Below, piece by piece: positions 17,303 to 25,643 of a DNA stretch of 64,000 nucleotides. Position 1 is the first letter of the stretch. Every line of letters starts with the position of its first letter. Origin of the DNA: Roseateles toxinivorans (GTDB taxonomy: Bacteria > Pseudomonadota > Gammaproteobacteria > Burkholderiales > Burkholderiaceae_C); NCBI RefSeq assembly GCF_004362525.1, contig NZ_SNXS01000008.1, positions 1 through 64,000 on the forward strand, given 5' to 3'. The notes beneath the pieces are model-generated. The model was given only the letters and a program-made list of their open reading frames with translations. It had not been told where the DNA came from and did not search any database. The translations under genes were made by a program, and so were the position numbers.

Positions 17303-18154
17303 ATGGCCCATAACGACAAATGCCCGGTGAGCTTCGAGTTCTTCCCGCCCAACACCCCGGTGGGTGCAGAGAAGCTGAAGGCCGTGGTCCAGGACCTCAG
17401 TGTGCTGAGCCCGCAATATTTCAGCGTCACCTACGGCGCCGGCGGCGCCACGCGCGACAAGACCCTGGCCACCGTCAGCGCCATCGCGCAGATGGGCTTC
17501 GAGGCCGCGCCGCACCTGTCCTGCGTAGGCTCGACCCGCGAGGGCATTGCCGAAATCCTGTCCACCTATCGTGCGCAGAACATCCGCCGCGTGGTCGCAC
17601 TGCGCGGCGACCTACCCAGTGGCACGGCCACCGCCGGCGAGTTCCGCTATGCGTCGGAGCTGGTGCGCTTCATCCGCGAGACCCAGGGGGCCGACTGGAA
17701 GATCGAGGTCGCCGCCTATCCCGAATACCACCCGCAACAGCGCTATGCGGCCAGGGACCTGCAGCACTTCGCCGACAAGATGCGGGCCGGCGCCGACGAG
17801 GCCATCACCCAGTTCTTCTTCAACCCGGACGCCTACTTCCACTTCGTCGACGAGGTGCGGGCGTTGGGCGTGGACGCCCCCATCATCCCGGGCATCATGC
17901 CCTTCCACAACTACGCCCGCATCGCGCAGTTCGCGGCCCGCGACGGCATCGAGATTCCGCGCTGGGTGGCCTTGAAGATGGAAGGCTTCATGGACGACAG
18001 CGCCTCGATCCGCGCCTTCGGCCTGGATGTGATGACCCGCGTCTGCGAGCGCCTGATCGCCGGCGGAGCGCCCGGCATCCACTTCTACACACTGAATCAG
18101 TCGGCTTTGACCCTGGAGTTGTGCAAACGCCTCGGTCTCGGCACCAAGGTTTGA
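17303..18154 (+). CDS. metF: 5,10-methylenetetrahydrofolate reductase
   Basis: MetF reduces methylene-THF to 5-methyl-THF, the methyl donor for turning homocysteine back into methionine, with FAD as cofactor. The 283-residue TIM-barrel protein has SFEFFPPNT (catalytic Glu), TYGAGGATRDKT, RRVVALRGDLP, AAYPEYHP and QFFFNPDAYF. The ATG at 17303 follows CAAGGAG 8-9 bases upstream. Its position after ahcY and tlyA completes the SAH-to-methionine logic of this cluster. Confidence 0.96.
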   Translation: MAHNDKCPVSFEFFPPNTPVGAEKLKAVVQDLSVLSPQYFSVTYGAGGATRDKTLATVSAIAQMGFEAAPHLSCVGSTREGIAEILSTYRAQNIRRVVALRGDLPSGTATAGEFRYASELVRFIRETQGADWKIEVAAYPEYHPQQRYAARDLQHFADKMRAGADEAITQFFFNPDAYFHFVDEVRALGVDAPIIPGIMPFHNYARIAQFAARDGIEIPRWVALKMEGFMDDSASIRAFGLDVMTRVCERLIAGGAPGIHFYTLNQSALTLELCKRLGLGTKV

Positions 18155-18285
18155 CCTGCGGCAAAGCAATGTCAGTCGCATGGCATTGCCTTTCCACGCC
18201 TTGCCCCAACTCAAGGGATAACCCTAGCTGAGGCTTTTCAATCACTGCCAACGGGACTGTTCCCGCTCAACAAGGAGTGATTGAT

Positions 18286-18906
18286 ATGACCAAGCTTGCA
18301 CACACCCTCACCGCCCTCGCCGCCCTGACCCTGTGCCTGGCCGGCACCGCCGCCCAGGCACAGCAGGAAGGCCCCTGGCTGGTGCGCGTGCGCGCCGTGA
18401 ACCTCGACTCGGCCAACAAGGACACCACCGGCCTGGGCCTGAGCGTCAACAACAAGGTCATCCCCGAGGTGGACATCAGCTACTTCTTCGCCCCCAACTG
18501 GGCGGCCGAGCTGGTGCTGACGATCCCGCAAAAGCACACGCTGCGCTCGGGCGGCGCCGAGATCGGCTCGCTGAAACATCTGCCGCCGACGCTGAGCCTG
18601 CAGTACCACTTCGCCCCGGCGGCGACCTTCCGCCCCTATGTCGGCGTGGGCGTGAACTACACGCACTTCTCCAGCGTCAACTTCGCGCCGGCCGTTCAGG
18701 CCGCGCTGTCGCCCAGCATCAAGAAGGACAGCTATGGCCTGTCATTCCAGGTCGGCGCCGACATCGCCCTGTCGAAGACCATGTACCTGAACCTGGACCT
18801 GAAGAAGGTGCAGATTGATACCAAGGTCTACTCCAAGGGCACGGAAGTCGGCAAGTTCAAGGTCGACCCGGTGCTGATCGGCGTCGGCCTGGGCTGGCGC
18901 TTCTAA
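18286..18906 (+). CDS. OmpW-family outer-membrane protein
   Basis: A 206-residue OmpW-type eight-stranded barrel. A signal peptide ends in GTAAQA near residue 24. Family features are DISYFFAPNWAAELVLTIPQKH, the FRPYVGVGVNYTHF strand and a C-terminal strand finishing in GWRF with terminal Phe, the signal for barrel insertion. OmpW proteins form narrow hydrophobic channels. The ATG at 18286 has AAGGAG at 18272-18277. A second OmpW paralogue lies at about 33 kb and shares the G-V/I-G-V-N-Y-T block. Confidence 0.92.
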   Translation: MTKLAHTLTALAALTLCLAGTAAQAQQEGPWLVRVRAVNLDSANKDTTGLGLSVNNKVIPEVDISYFFAPNWAAELVLTIPQKHTLRSGGAEIGSLKHLPPTLSLQYHFAPAATFRPYVGVGVNYTHFSSVNFAPAVQAALSPSIKKDSYGLSFQVGADIALSKTMYLNLDLKKVQIDTKVYSKGTEVGKFKVDPVLIGVGLGWRF

Positions 18907-18916
18907 GTCATCCGGG

Positions 18917-19486
18917 TCAACCGTGGGCGTCCCAGACGACGCCCTCCTCGGTGATCATCGCATCGAGCGGCACATCATGCGGCTCGGCCTTCAACAGCGG
19001 CTGGAAGCCGTGCGCATAGCCGACGCCGGCGGTGGCCGGCCGTGGCTTGAGCGCTGCCAGCGTGCGATCCATGAAGCCGCCGCCATAGCCCAGGCGCAGG
19101 CCCTCGGGCCCGTAGCCCACGCAGGGCACGATCAGCAACTGGGGTTCGAACACCTCGGTGCCCTTGGGCTTGGGGATGTCGTAGGCATCTTCTTCCATCG
19201 GGCAGCCGGGGTACCAGACATGGAACTTCAGGGTGCCCTGCTCCCTGTCCACCACCGGCAGGCCGATGCGCCGCCGGGGATCGGCCTCGCTCCAGCGGTA
19301 GAGCGCGGGCAGCGGATCGAACTCACCCTTGATCGGCCAGTAGGCGCCTATCGTCAGCTCCTGGCGCCGCGCCAGCCAGACGCGCAGCACTTGCTGCAGA
19401 TCGGCGGCGAGTTCCAGCCGGTTTGGCAAATCCAGGCGTTGCGCGATCAGCTTGCGGCGCAGCGCGACTCGGTCATTCAGATCCAC
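18917..19486 (-). CDS. 5-formyltetrahydrofolate cyclo-ligase (copy 1)
   Basis: This enzyme uses ATP to convert 5-formyl-THF to 5,10-methenyl-THF, rescuing folate trapped in its storage form. The ATP-binding signature VPCVGYGPEGLRLGYGGGF is intact, preceded by the KPKGTEVFEPQLLIVP block. I chose the GTG at 19486 because GGAG lies 7 bases ahead and the protein is then 189 residues, the normal family length. A GTG at 19492 and an ATG at 19537 are alternatives. It faces the OmpW gene tail to tail. A second, diverged cyclo-ligase lies at 21.3-21.9 kb. Confidence 0.9.
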   Translation of the reverse strand: MDLNDRVALRRKLIAQRLDLPNRLELAADLQQVLRVWLARRQELTIGAYWPIKGEFDPLPALYRWSEADPRRRIGLPVVDREQGTLKFHVWYPGCPMEEDAYDIPKPKGTEVFEPQLLIVPCVGYGPEGLRLGYGGGFMDRTLAALKPRPATAGVGYAHGFQPLLKAEPHDVPLDAMITEEGVVWDAHG

Positions 19487-19553
19487 CGGCACTCTCCAGG
19501 GCAGTCGATACCGGCTGATTGTGTGCCAGGCCCGCACGCTTTAGAGTGGGCCC

Positions 19554-19955
19554 ATGTCAACACCCGCCAATGAATTCGCCAACTACTGTGCCGAACTGCT
19601 GGCCCCGCTGGGCCCGGTGCGCATCAAGCGCATGTTCGGCGGCCACGGCCTCTATGTCGATGAGCTGTTCGTCGCCATCCTGTCGTCCGAGCGCCTGTAC
19701 CTGAAGACCGACCCCATCAACCGAGCCAGTTTCGAGGCAGCCGGTTGCGAGCCGTTTTGCTACGAGGCCCGCGGCAAGCTCAACACGATTGCCTACTACA
19801 GCCCGCCCGATGAGGCGCTTGAGTCAGCCGGCTTGATGCAACCCTGGGCACGCCTGGCGCTGGAGGCCGCCCTGCGTGCCCGGGCCACACCGGTGCTCAA
19901 GAAGCGTGTTGCAAGGCCGGCTGCAGCGAAGCGATCAGGCGGTGCAAAGGCCTGA
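19554..19955 (+). CDS. TfoX/Sxy N-terminal domain protein
   Basis: A 133-residue protein containing only the TfoX N-terminal domain (KRMFGGHGLYVDELFVAIL and LYLKTDP about residues 24-58). In gammaproteobacteria, full TfoX/Sxy activates competence with CRP; the domain alone has no settled role. The C-terminus is a short basic Ala-rich tail. The final 59 bases overlap the DUF2917 gene on the other strand. It diverges from cyclo-ligase copy 1. Confidence 0.85.
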   Translation: MSTPANEFANYCAELLAPLGPVRIKRMFGGHGLYVDELFVAILSSERLYLKTDPINRASFEAAGCEPFCYEARGKLNTIAYYSPPDEALESAGLMQPWARLALEAALRARATPVLKKRVARPAAAKRSGGAKA

Positions 19956-20250
19956 CCACGCTTTGCGCTGACAGGCGGCGGCCGACGGCGCAGGCCTTGG
20001 GCGGCACCAGCAGTTGGAAGCTGGCCGAGGGCCAGGACTCCATCACCACATGGGCGCCGGCGGGAAGGTCAACGCTCTGACCGGCTTCCAGCCATTGGTC
20101 CTGATGTTCGCTGTCGCCGGTGACGGTCAGCCAGACACGGCCTTCGGTCACGCCCAGCACGCGGGCGCCGGGGCCGATCTTCATGCTCAGCGCCTCGCCT
20201 GCCGTCAGAGGCCATGAAGAGGCTTGGAATTCAGTGCTGTGATTGATCAT
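19897..20250 (-). CDS. DUF2917 family protein (cupin-like)
   Basis: A 117-residue DUF2917 protein, mostly restricted to Burkholderiales. The core GPGARVLGVTEGRVWLTVTGDSEH followed by WLEAGQSVDLPAGAHVVME has the shape of a small cupin-like beta barrel, though metal ligands are not evident. Function is unknown. It is divergent from a LysR regulator across 108 bases, so that regulator probably controls it. A -10-like TAATAT on the minus strand lies at 20295-20300. The 3' end overlaps tfoX by 59 bases. Confidence 0.82.
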   Translation of the reverse strand: MINHSTEFQASSWPLTAGEALSMKIGPGARVLGVTEGRVWLTVTGDSEHQDQWLEAGQSVDLPAGAHVVMESWPSASFQLLVPPKACAVGRRLSAQSVVRPLHRLIASLQPALQHAS

Positions 20251-20358
20251 TTTGATGCTCCGGTAGAAACCCTGATTTGTTTGCTCTGGACTCGATATTA
20301 GGCAGGGCGGCGGGTAGCGTCCAATGAGAGCTTTGCCAATCATTGATAACATATCGTC
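20251..20358. promoter_or_regulatory. Shared DUF2917/LysR control region
   Basis: A 108-base divergent intergenic region. It contains the 9-base dyad ATCATTGAT (20339-20347) just ahead of the LysR gene, and a minus-strand -10-like TAATAT at 20295-20300. Autoregulation by the LysR protein is the usual arrangement, but no definite T-N11-A box was assigned. Confidence 0.35.
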
Positions 20359-21318
20359 ATGAGTACACCCCGCCAGCGCCCGCTCGCCATCGGCCCCCTT
20401 CGCGCCTTCGCGGCGGTCGCCCGGCTGCTCAGCTTCCGTGCCGCCGCCGAGGAACTGCACCTGACGCAACCGGCCATCAGCCGTCAGATCAAGACCTTGG
20501 AGGAGGAGCTCGGTGCCAGCCTGTTCGCCCGCGGCACCCGCCATGTCGAGTTGACCAGCCATGGCGCGCTGCTGCAGCGCGCCTGCGTGTCGGCGCTGGA
20601 CCGGCTGGATGGCGCGGTACGCCAGATCCGCCAGTCGCGCGGCCGGCGGGTCGTCAACGTCACCACCTTCGCCTCGTTCGCCTCGCTGTGGCTGATCCCG
20701 CGGCTGGAGGCCTTCCAGCGCGAGCATCCCGATATCGACATCCGCGTCTCGGCCACCGATATGGTGCTGGACATCGATGATGGCGAGATGGACCTGGCGC
20801 TGCGCTACAGCACCACCGCACCGGCCCATTCGCGCCGTCTGTTCGGCGAAACCTTGACGCCGGTGATCAGTCCCTGGCTGGCCGAGCAGGTGGCTAAAGG
20901 GCAGCGCCCGCCGATGCGCGTGGCCGCCGACCTGGCCGATCACACCTTGGCCGAGGAGGACGACCAGCGCCCCAGCGCCGAGTTCCTCAGCTGGCGGCGC
21001 TGGCTGGCCGAGCAGGGCCAGCCCGGCCTGAACCCGCGGCGCTGGATGTACCTGAACTTCACCTACCAGCAGGTGCAGGCGGCGCTGACCGGCCAGGCGG
21101 TGGCGCTGGCACGGGTTGCCCTGGTGGCCGAGTCACTTGAGCGCGGCGAGCTGGTCGAGCCCTTCGGCCCGGCCGGCCGCATGGACAGCCCGCTGACCTA
21201 CTGGCTGGCCGTGGCCGACGAGAGCCGCCAGCGCCCCGAGGTGCAGCAGTTCTGCCAATGGGTGCTGGCCCAGGCGGCACTGACCCGCCATGCGATTGGC
21301 GAGGCCGAGCTCAGTTGA
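20359..21318 (+). CDS. LysR-family transcriptional regulator (GcvA-like)
   Basis: A 319-residue LysR regulator. The N-terminal winged helix-turn-helix is plain (LRAFAAVARLLSFRAAAEELHLTQPAISRQIKTLEEELGASLF split over about 14-56). The effector domain begins near residue 95 and has the GcvA-type DIDDGEMDLALRYS segment. The inducer is unknown. It is divergent from the DUF2917 gene, its probable target, and its last 8 bases overlap the second cyclo-ligase tail to tail. Confidence 0.92.
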   Translation: MSTPRQRPLAIGPLRAFAAVARLLSFRAAAEELHLTQPAISRQIKTLEEELGASLFARGTRHVELTSHGALLQRACVSALDRLDGAVRQIRQSRGRRVVNVTTFASFASLWLIPRLEAFQREHPDIDIRVSATDMVLDIDDGEMDLALRYSTTAPAHSRRLFGETLTPVISPWLAEQVAKGQRPPMRVAADLADHTLAEEDDQRPSAEFLSWRRWLAEQGQPGLNPRRWMYLNFTYQQVQAALTGQAVALARVALVAESLERGELVEPFGPAGRMDSPLTYWLAVADESRQRPEVQQFCQWVLAQAALTRHAIGEAELS

Positions 21319-21892
21319 CGACGCCCTGCTCGGTGAGGATCAGCGCCATCGGCACGTCATGCGGCTGGGCAACGAGCTCGATTTCGCCACCGGCCCAGCC
21401 CAGGCCCACCGGCGTGACCTCCGGATGCGCGGCCAGCCAGCGATCGAAATAGCCGCCGCCATAGCCAAGGCGATAGCCCTCGCGGGTGAAGCCCAGGCAG
21501 GGCACCAGCACCACCTCGGGCACCACGGCGGCGCCGCTGGCGGTCAGGATGCCGCATTCGTCGCGCAACGTCGGCGTCTCGCCATCCCAGAGCCGGAACT
21601 CCATGCGTCGCGGCGATTTGAAGGCGAATGGCAGGGCCAGCTCGGTGTCATTCAGCAGCTCATAGTCCAGGCAGACCTCGACTGCGTTAAATTCGGACTC
21701 GAAGGGCCAATACAGGCCCAGGTACTCGGGCTCCAACTGCCGCAACACGTCCCGCAAATGCGCGGCCAGCGCGGCGCGCTGCGGCACCGCGACCGCACTC
21801 GCAAACCAGGCCTTGCGCTGCAGCAGCAATTGCTGACGCAGGGCGGCACGCGGGTCGGTGGCGGGAACCGGGGGCTGTTGCTGTGACACCAA
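21311..21892 (-). CDS. 5-formyltetrahydrofolate cyclo-ligase (copy 2)
   Basis: A second 193-residue cyclo-ligase. It has the intact ATP motif VPCLGFTREGYRLGYGGGY, the N-terminal RAALRQQLLLQRKAW block and the YWPFESEFNA segment. It differs strongly from copy 1 outside the motifs, so it is an old duplication or an independent acquisition. It starts 8 bases from the transglycosylase ATG on the opposite strand. Both copies look functional; which one carries the folate role is unknown. Confidence 0.9.
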   Translation of the reverse strand: MVSQQQPPVPATDPRAALRQQLLLQRKAWFASAVAVPQRAALAAHLRDVLRQLEPEYLGLYWPFESEFNAVEVCLDYELLNDTELALPFAFKSPRRMEFRLWDGETPTLRDECGILTASGAAVVPEVVLVPCLGFTREGYRLGYGGGYFDRWLAAHPEVTPVGLGWAGGEIELVAQPHDVPMALILTEQGVVN

Positions 21893-21900
21893 GACACCTC

Positions 21901-23916
21901 ATGCGAAATCGATTCAAGTTGCGAGTATATGAAGCAGGACTGAAGGGCCTGGCACTGTGTGCGGTGCTGCTCTGCGCCCCGCTGGCCCAGGCCCAGGATG
22001 TGCTGGAGCAGGCGCGCAAGGCGCTCGCCGCCAAGGACCGCAAGGCCCTGGCCAGCGCCCGCGATGCCGCCGTCAATCAGCAGCACCCGCTGGCCTCCTG
22101 GATCGCCTACTGGGAGATTGGCCAGCGGCTCAGCGAGGCCACCCAGGCCGATCTGGACGCCTTCTATGCCCAATGGCCCGGCACCTACGTCGAGGACCGG
22201 CTGCGCAATGATTGGCTGCTCGAGCTGGGCCGGCGCCGCGACTGGAAGAACCTCGCCACCGACTTTCCGCGCTTTCGCATGAACGATGACCGCGAGGTCA
22301 CCTGCTATGCCCTGCTGACCGAGCATCTGGCCGGCCGCAACGTCAAGGTCGCGGCACGCAGCAACTGGCTGGCCCAGCGCGAAATGGACGACGGCTGCAA
22401 CCTGCTGGCCACCACCCTGTTCGAGGCCAAGCAACTGACCACCGCCGACGTCTGGCTGAAGCTGCGGCTGACGATGGAGAACAACCGCCCGCGCGCCGCG
22501 CGCCAAGCTGCCGCGCTGCTCGGCAAACCGATCGAACTGGCCGTGGCCGACATGCAAGACAGCCTGGCCCGCTATCTGGCGCGCAAGGCCAGCACCACCG
22601 GCCGCACCCATGCCGAGCTGACGACCCTGGCACTGATACGCCAGGCCAGCGCCGAGCCGGAGACGGCGGCCGAGCTCATGCGCACCCGCTTCGAGGCCAA
22701 GCTGCCTGCCGAGCTGAACGCCTGGGTCTGGGCCCAGGTCGGCAAACAGGCGGCCTTCAAGCTGCTGCCCGAGGCGGCCGGCTACTACGAGCGCGCACTG
22801 GCCGCTCAGGCCACGCAACGCAACAAGGAGCCGGAGTGGAGCGGCGACACGCTGGCCTGGCTGGTGCGCTCGGCCCTGCGCGCCGACCAGGGCGCCTCGC
22901 GCTGGCCCCTGGTGATGCGCGGCATCACGATGATGGGCGAGAAAGACGCCGGTGACAGCACCTGGGTCTACTGGCGTGCCCGTGCCCTGATGGCCACCGC
23001 CGATGCGGGCGAGCATGGCGAGCCTCAGCGCAATCTGGCTCGCGGCCTGCTGCAAGGCATCGCCAGCCCGCTGCACTTCTATGGCCGGCTGGCCAGTGAA
23101 GACCTCGGGCTCGCCCAGCCGCTGCCGCCATCGCCGCTGGCCTTGAGTGCCGCCGAGCGCGCCGCCGCCGCCGCCCACCCCGGCCTCAACCGCAGCCTGC
23201 TGTTGATCAACCAGGGCCTGCGCAGCGAGGGCGTGCGCGAGTGGAACTTCAGCCTGCGCGGCATGGGTGACCGCGAGCTGCTCGCCGCTGCGCAACTGGC
23301 CTGTGATCGCGAAGTCTGGGACCGCTGCATCAACACCAGCGAACGCACCAGGGACGCGATCGATCTGGCCCAGCGCTTCCCGACGCCGTTCCGCAACGAG
23401 GTGTTGAGCAAGGCCCGCGAGATCGGACTGGATCCGGCCTACGTCTATGGCCTGATACGTCAGGAGTCGCGCTTCGTGATGGACGCGCAGTCCCATGTCG
23501 GCGCCTCCGGCCTGATGCAGGTGATGCCCAGCACCGCCCGCTGGGTGGCCAAGAAGACCGGGCTGGACTACAAACCCGAGGCGCTCAGCGACCGCGACTT
23601 CAATCTGAAGCTGGGCACTCGCTACCTGAAGCTGGTGCTGGACGATTTCGGCGGCTCGATGGCGATGGCCGCTGCCGCCTACAACGCCGGCCCGTCGCGG
23701 CCCCGCCGCTGGCGCGAGGGCTCGCTGCAGGATGCCGCCGTCTGGGCCGAGAACATCCCTTTCAACGAGACCCGCGACTACGTCAAGAAGGTCTTGACCA
23801 ACGCCACCCTCTACGCCCAGCTGCTGGGCGGCCAGCCCACCAGCCTGCGCTCGCGCCTGGGCCGGCAAATAGGGCCGCGCGAGACCACCGCCGCCGCACC
23901 GGCTGACCTGCCATGA
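21901..23916 (+). CDS. Soluble lytic murein transglycosylase (Slt70 family)
   Basis: A ~671-residue periplasmic enzyme that cleaves glycan strands of peptidoglycan to 1,6-anhydro products. A signal peptide (LKGLALCAVLLCAPLAQAQ) is followed by a long alpha-helical superhelix with TPR-like repeats (~40-490) and the GH23 catalytic domain (~490-620). The catalytic Glu is in LIRQESRF, followed by GASGLMQVMPSTAR and AAAAYNAGPSR. The ATG at 21901 is preferred, with a GTG at 21883 as the alternative. The next gene starts with a 4-base overlap. Confidence 0.94.
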   Translation: MRNRFKLRVYEAGLKGLALCAVLLCAPLAQAQDVLEQARKALAAKDRKALASARDAAVNQQHPLASWIAYWEIGQRLSEATQADLDAFYAQWPGTYVEDRLRNDWLLELGRRRDWKNLATDFPRFRMNDDREVTCYALLTEHLAGRNVKVAARSNWLAQREMDDGCNLLATTLFEAKQLTTADVWLKLRLTMENNRPRAARQAAALLGKPIELAVADMQDSLARYLARKASTTGRTHAELTTLALIRQASAEPETAAELMRTRFEAKLPAELNAWVWAQVGKQAAFKLLPEAAGYYERALAAQATQRNKEPEWSGDTLAWLVRSALRADQGASRWPLVMRGITMMGEKDAGDSTWVYWRARALMATADAGEHGEPQRNLARGLLQGIASPLHFYGRLASEDLGLAQPLPPSPLALSAAERAAAAAHPGLNRSLLLINQGLRSEGVREWNFSLRGMGDRELLAAAQLACDREVWDRCINTSERTRDAIDLAQRFPTPFRNEVLSKAREIGLDPAYVYGLIRQESRFVMDAQSHVGASGLMQVMPSTARWVAKKTGLDYKPEALSDRDFNLKLGTRYLKLVLDDFGGSMAMAAAAYNAGPSRPRRWREGSLQDAAVWAENIPFNETRDYVKKVLTNATLYAQLLGGQPTSLRSRLGRQIGPRETTAAAPADLP

Positions 23917-24872
23917 ACCCGGCCATCCTGATACTCGGTGGCAGCGGGTTCATCGGCCGCAGCGTTTGCGAGCAGCTGGTGCGGGCCTTTGGCGGCCGTG
24001 CCCGCATCACCGTGCCGACACGTCGCCTGCCCCATGCGCAGGCGGTGCAGAGCCTGCCGGGACTGACCGTTCTGCAGGCCGATGTGCACCGCGCCGGCGT
24101 GCTGGAGGCGGTGCTGCCGGGCCATGATCTGGTCATCAATCTGATTGCCGTGCTGCAGGGTAGCGAAGCGCGTTTCAATCAGGTCCATGTGCAGCTGCCC
24201 AAGCACCTGGCCGCGGCCTGCAATTCAAGTGGCGTGCGCCGGCTGATACATGTCAGTGCGCTAGGTGTGCCCGATGGTGCGGCCGCCGAGGCACCCTCGC
24301 GCTATCTACGCTCCAAGGCGGCCGGCGAAGCGACGCTGCGTGAGTCAGGTTTAGACCTGACCCTGCTGAGGCCTTCTGTTGTGTTCGGGGCCGGCGACAG
24401 CTTTTTGAACATGTTCGCCAAGCTGCAGGCGCTGGCACCAGTGATGCCGCTGGCCGGCGCCGGCGCGCGCTTCCAGCCGGTCTGGGTCGAGGACGTGGCG
24501 CGCGCCGTCGTGCGCTGCGTGCAGGATCGCGCCACCATAGGCCGAACCTACGAGCTGGCCGGCCCCGAGGTGCTGAGCCTGGCCGACATCGTGCGCCTGG
24601 CGGGACGACTGAGCGGACATCCGCGGCCGATCCTTCCGCTGCCCGGCCCGCTGGCTTTCCTGCAGGCGCTGGCCATGGAGTTGCTGCCGGGCGAGCCGCT
24701 GATGTCCCGCGACAATCTGGCCTCGATGTCCGTGCCCAACGTCGCCACCGGCCGCCTGCCGGGTCTGGCCGATCTGGGCATCAGCCCGCAGGCCCTGGGT
24801 GCCGTCGCGCCGAGCTACCTCAGCAGCGGCCAGGGCTGCGCGAGGCTCAACGCCTGGCGCGCCCGCCACTGA
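23913..24872 (+). CDS. NAD(P)-binding reductase, complex I NDUFA9-like family
   Basis: A 319-residue extended/atypical short-chain dehydrogenase. The dinucleotide loop ILGGSGFIGRSV is at about 7-18, followed by HVSALGV and RYLRSKAAGE. An RPSVVFGAGDSFLNMFAKL block is characteristic of the NDUFA9-like group that binds NADPH. The bacterial role is unclear. It overlaps the transglycosylase stop by 4 bases and is followed by a GST gene. Confidence 0.85.
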   Translation: MNPAILILGGSGFIGRSVCEQLVRAFGGRARITVPTRRLPHAQAVQSLPGLTVLQADVHRAGVLEAVLPGHDLVINLIAVLQGSEARFNQVHVQLPKHLAAACNSSGVRRLIHVSALGVPDGAAAEAPSRYLRSKAAGEATLRESGLDLTLLRPSVVFGAGDSFLNMFAKLQALAPVMPLAGAGARFQPVWVEDVARAVVRCVQDRATIGRTYELAGPEVLSLADIVRLAGRLSGHPRPILPLPGPLAFLQALAMELLPGEPLMSRDNLASMSVPNVATGRLPGLADLGISPQALGAVAPSYLSSGQGCARLNAWRARH

Positions 24873-24895
24873 AATCCCCCACTGCCAAAACACCC

Positions 24896-25564
24896 ATGAA
24901 GCTCTACATCGGCAACAAGAACTACTCCTCCTGGTCCATGCGCCCCTGGGTGCTGCTGAAGGCACTGGACATCCCGTTCGAGGAGGTCATGCTGCGCTTT
25001 GACTTCAGCGAGGGCTCGGCCTTCTACCGCACGCTGGCCGCGATCACACCGGTGGCCAAGGTGCCGGTGCTGGTCGATGACGATGGCTTTGCCGTCTGGG
25101 ACACGCTGGCCATCGCCGAGTATCTGGCCGACCGCCACCCCGAGCTGGCCGTCTGGCCGCGCGACCGGCTGGAGCGCGCCCGCGCGCGCAGCCTCTGCGC
25201 CGAGATGCATGCCGGCTTCGGCACGCTGCGCAGCCTGTGCCCGATGAATATCGAGGCCTTTTTCCCCGAAATCGGCGCCAGGTTGATGGCAGAGAACGCC
25301 AAACTGCGCACCGATCTGGCGCGGATCGATGCCATCTTCAGCTCGGCGGTCGGCCCCTTCCTGTTTGGCGCCTTCGGTGCGGTGGATGCCTATTTCGCCC
25401 CGGTGGTGATGCGCATCACCCGCTTCGGCCTGCCCCTGAGCCCGGCGGCGGCGGCCTATGTCGCTTCGGTCCAGCAGGCGCCTGGCGTGGCCGCCTGGGT
25501 GGCCGATGCGCTGACAGAGCAGGACTTCGTCGCCGACGACGAGCCCTACCGCACTCAGCGCTGA
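24896..25564 (+). CDS. Glutathione S-transferase family protein
   Basis: A 222-residue GST. The thioredoxin-fold N-terminal domain carries the glutathione-site Ser region YSSWSMRPWVLLKALDI (about 10-26) and the VPVLVDDDGFAVWDTLAIAEYLAD block with the cis-Pro. An all-helical C-terminal domain follows. Cytosolic detoxification or isomerase activity is likely; the substrate is not assignable. It sits 23 bases after the NDUFA9-like gene. Confidence 0.88.
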   Translation: MKLYIGNKNYSSWSMRPWVLLKALDIPFEEVMLRFDFSEGSAFYRTLAAITPVAKVPVLVDDDGFAVWDTLAIAEYLADRHPELAVWPRDRLERARARSLCAEMHAGFGTLRSLCPMNIEAFFPEIGARLMAENAKLRTDLARIDAIFSSAVGPFLFGAFGAVDAYFAPVVMRITRFGLPLSPAAAAYVASVQQAPGVAAWVADALTEQDFVADDEPYRTQR

Positions 25565-25572
25565 CAATCAGC

Positions 25573-25632
25573 CCGTTCGCTTGCAGGCGAACGGTCCTTC
25601 AGCAGGCGTCGCCGGGTGCGCAGGCACCCGGC
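25573..25632. terminator. Two tandem hairpins between convergent GST and cca genes
   Basis: CCGTTCGC (25573-25580) pairs with GCGAACGG (25587-25594), and GCCGGGTGC (25611-25619) pairs with GCACCCGGC (25624-25632). Neither has a T-run on either strand, so a bidirectional end region is inferred from the tail-to-tail context rather than from a classic terminator. Confidence 0.5.
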
Positions 25633-25643
25633 TCGGCCCCGCC

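Noticed and set aside
21652-23868. A 738-codon minus-strand frame opposite the transglycosylase gene
   Set aside because: It shows the same mirror composition; the plus-strand Slt70 motifs are decisive.
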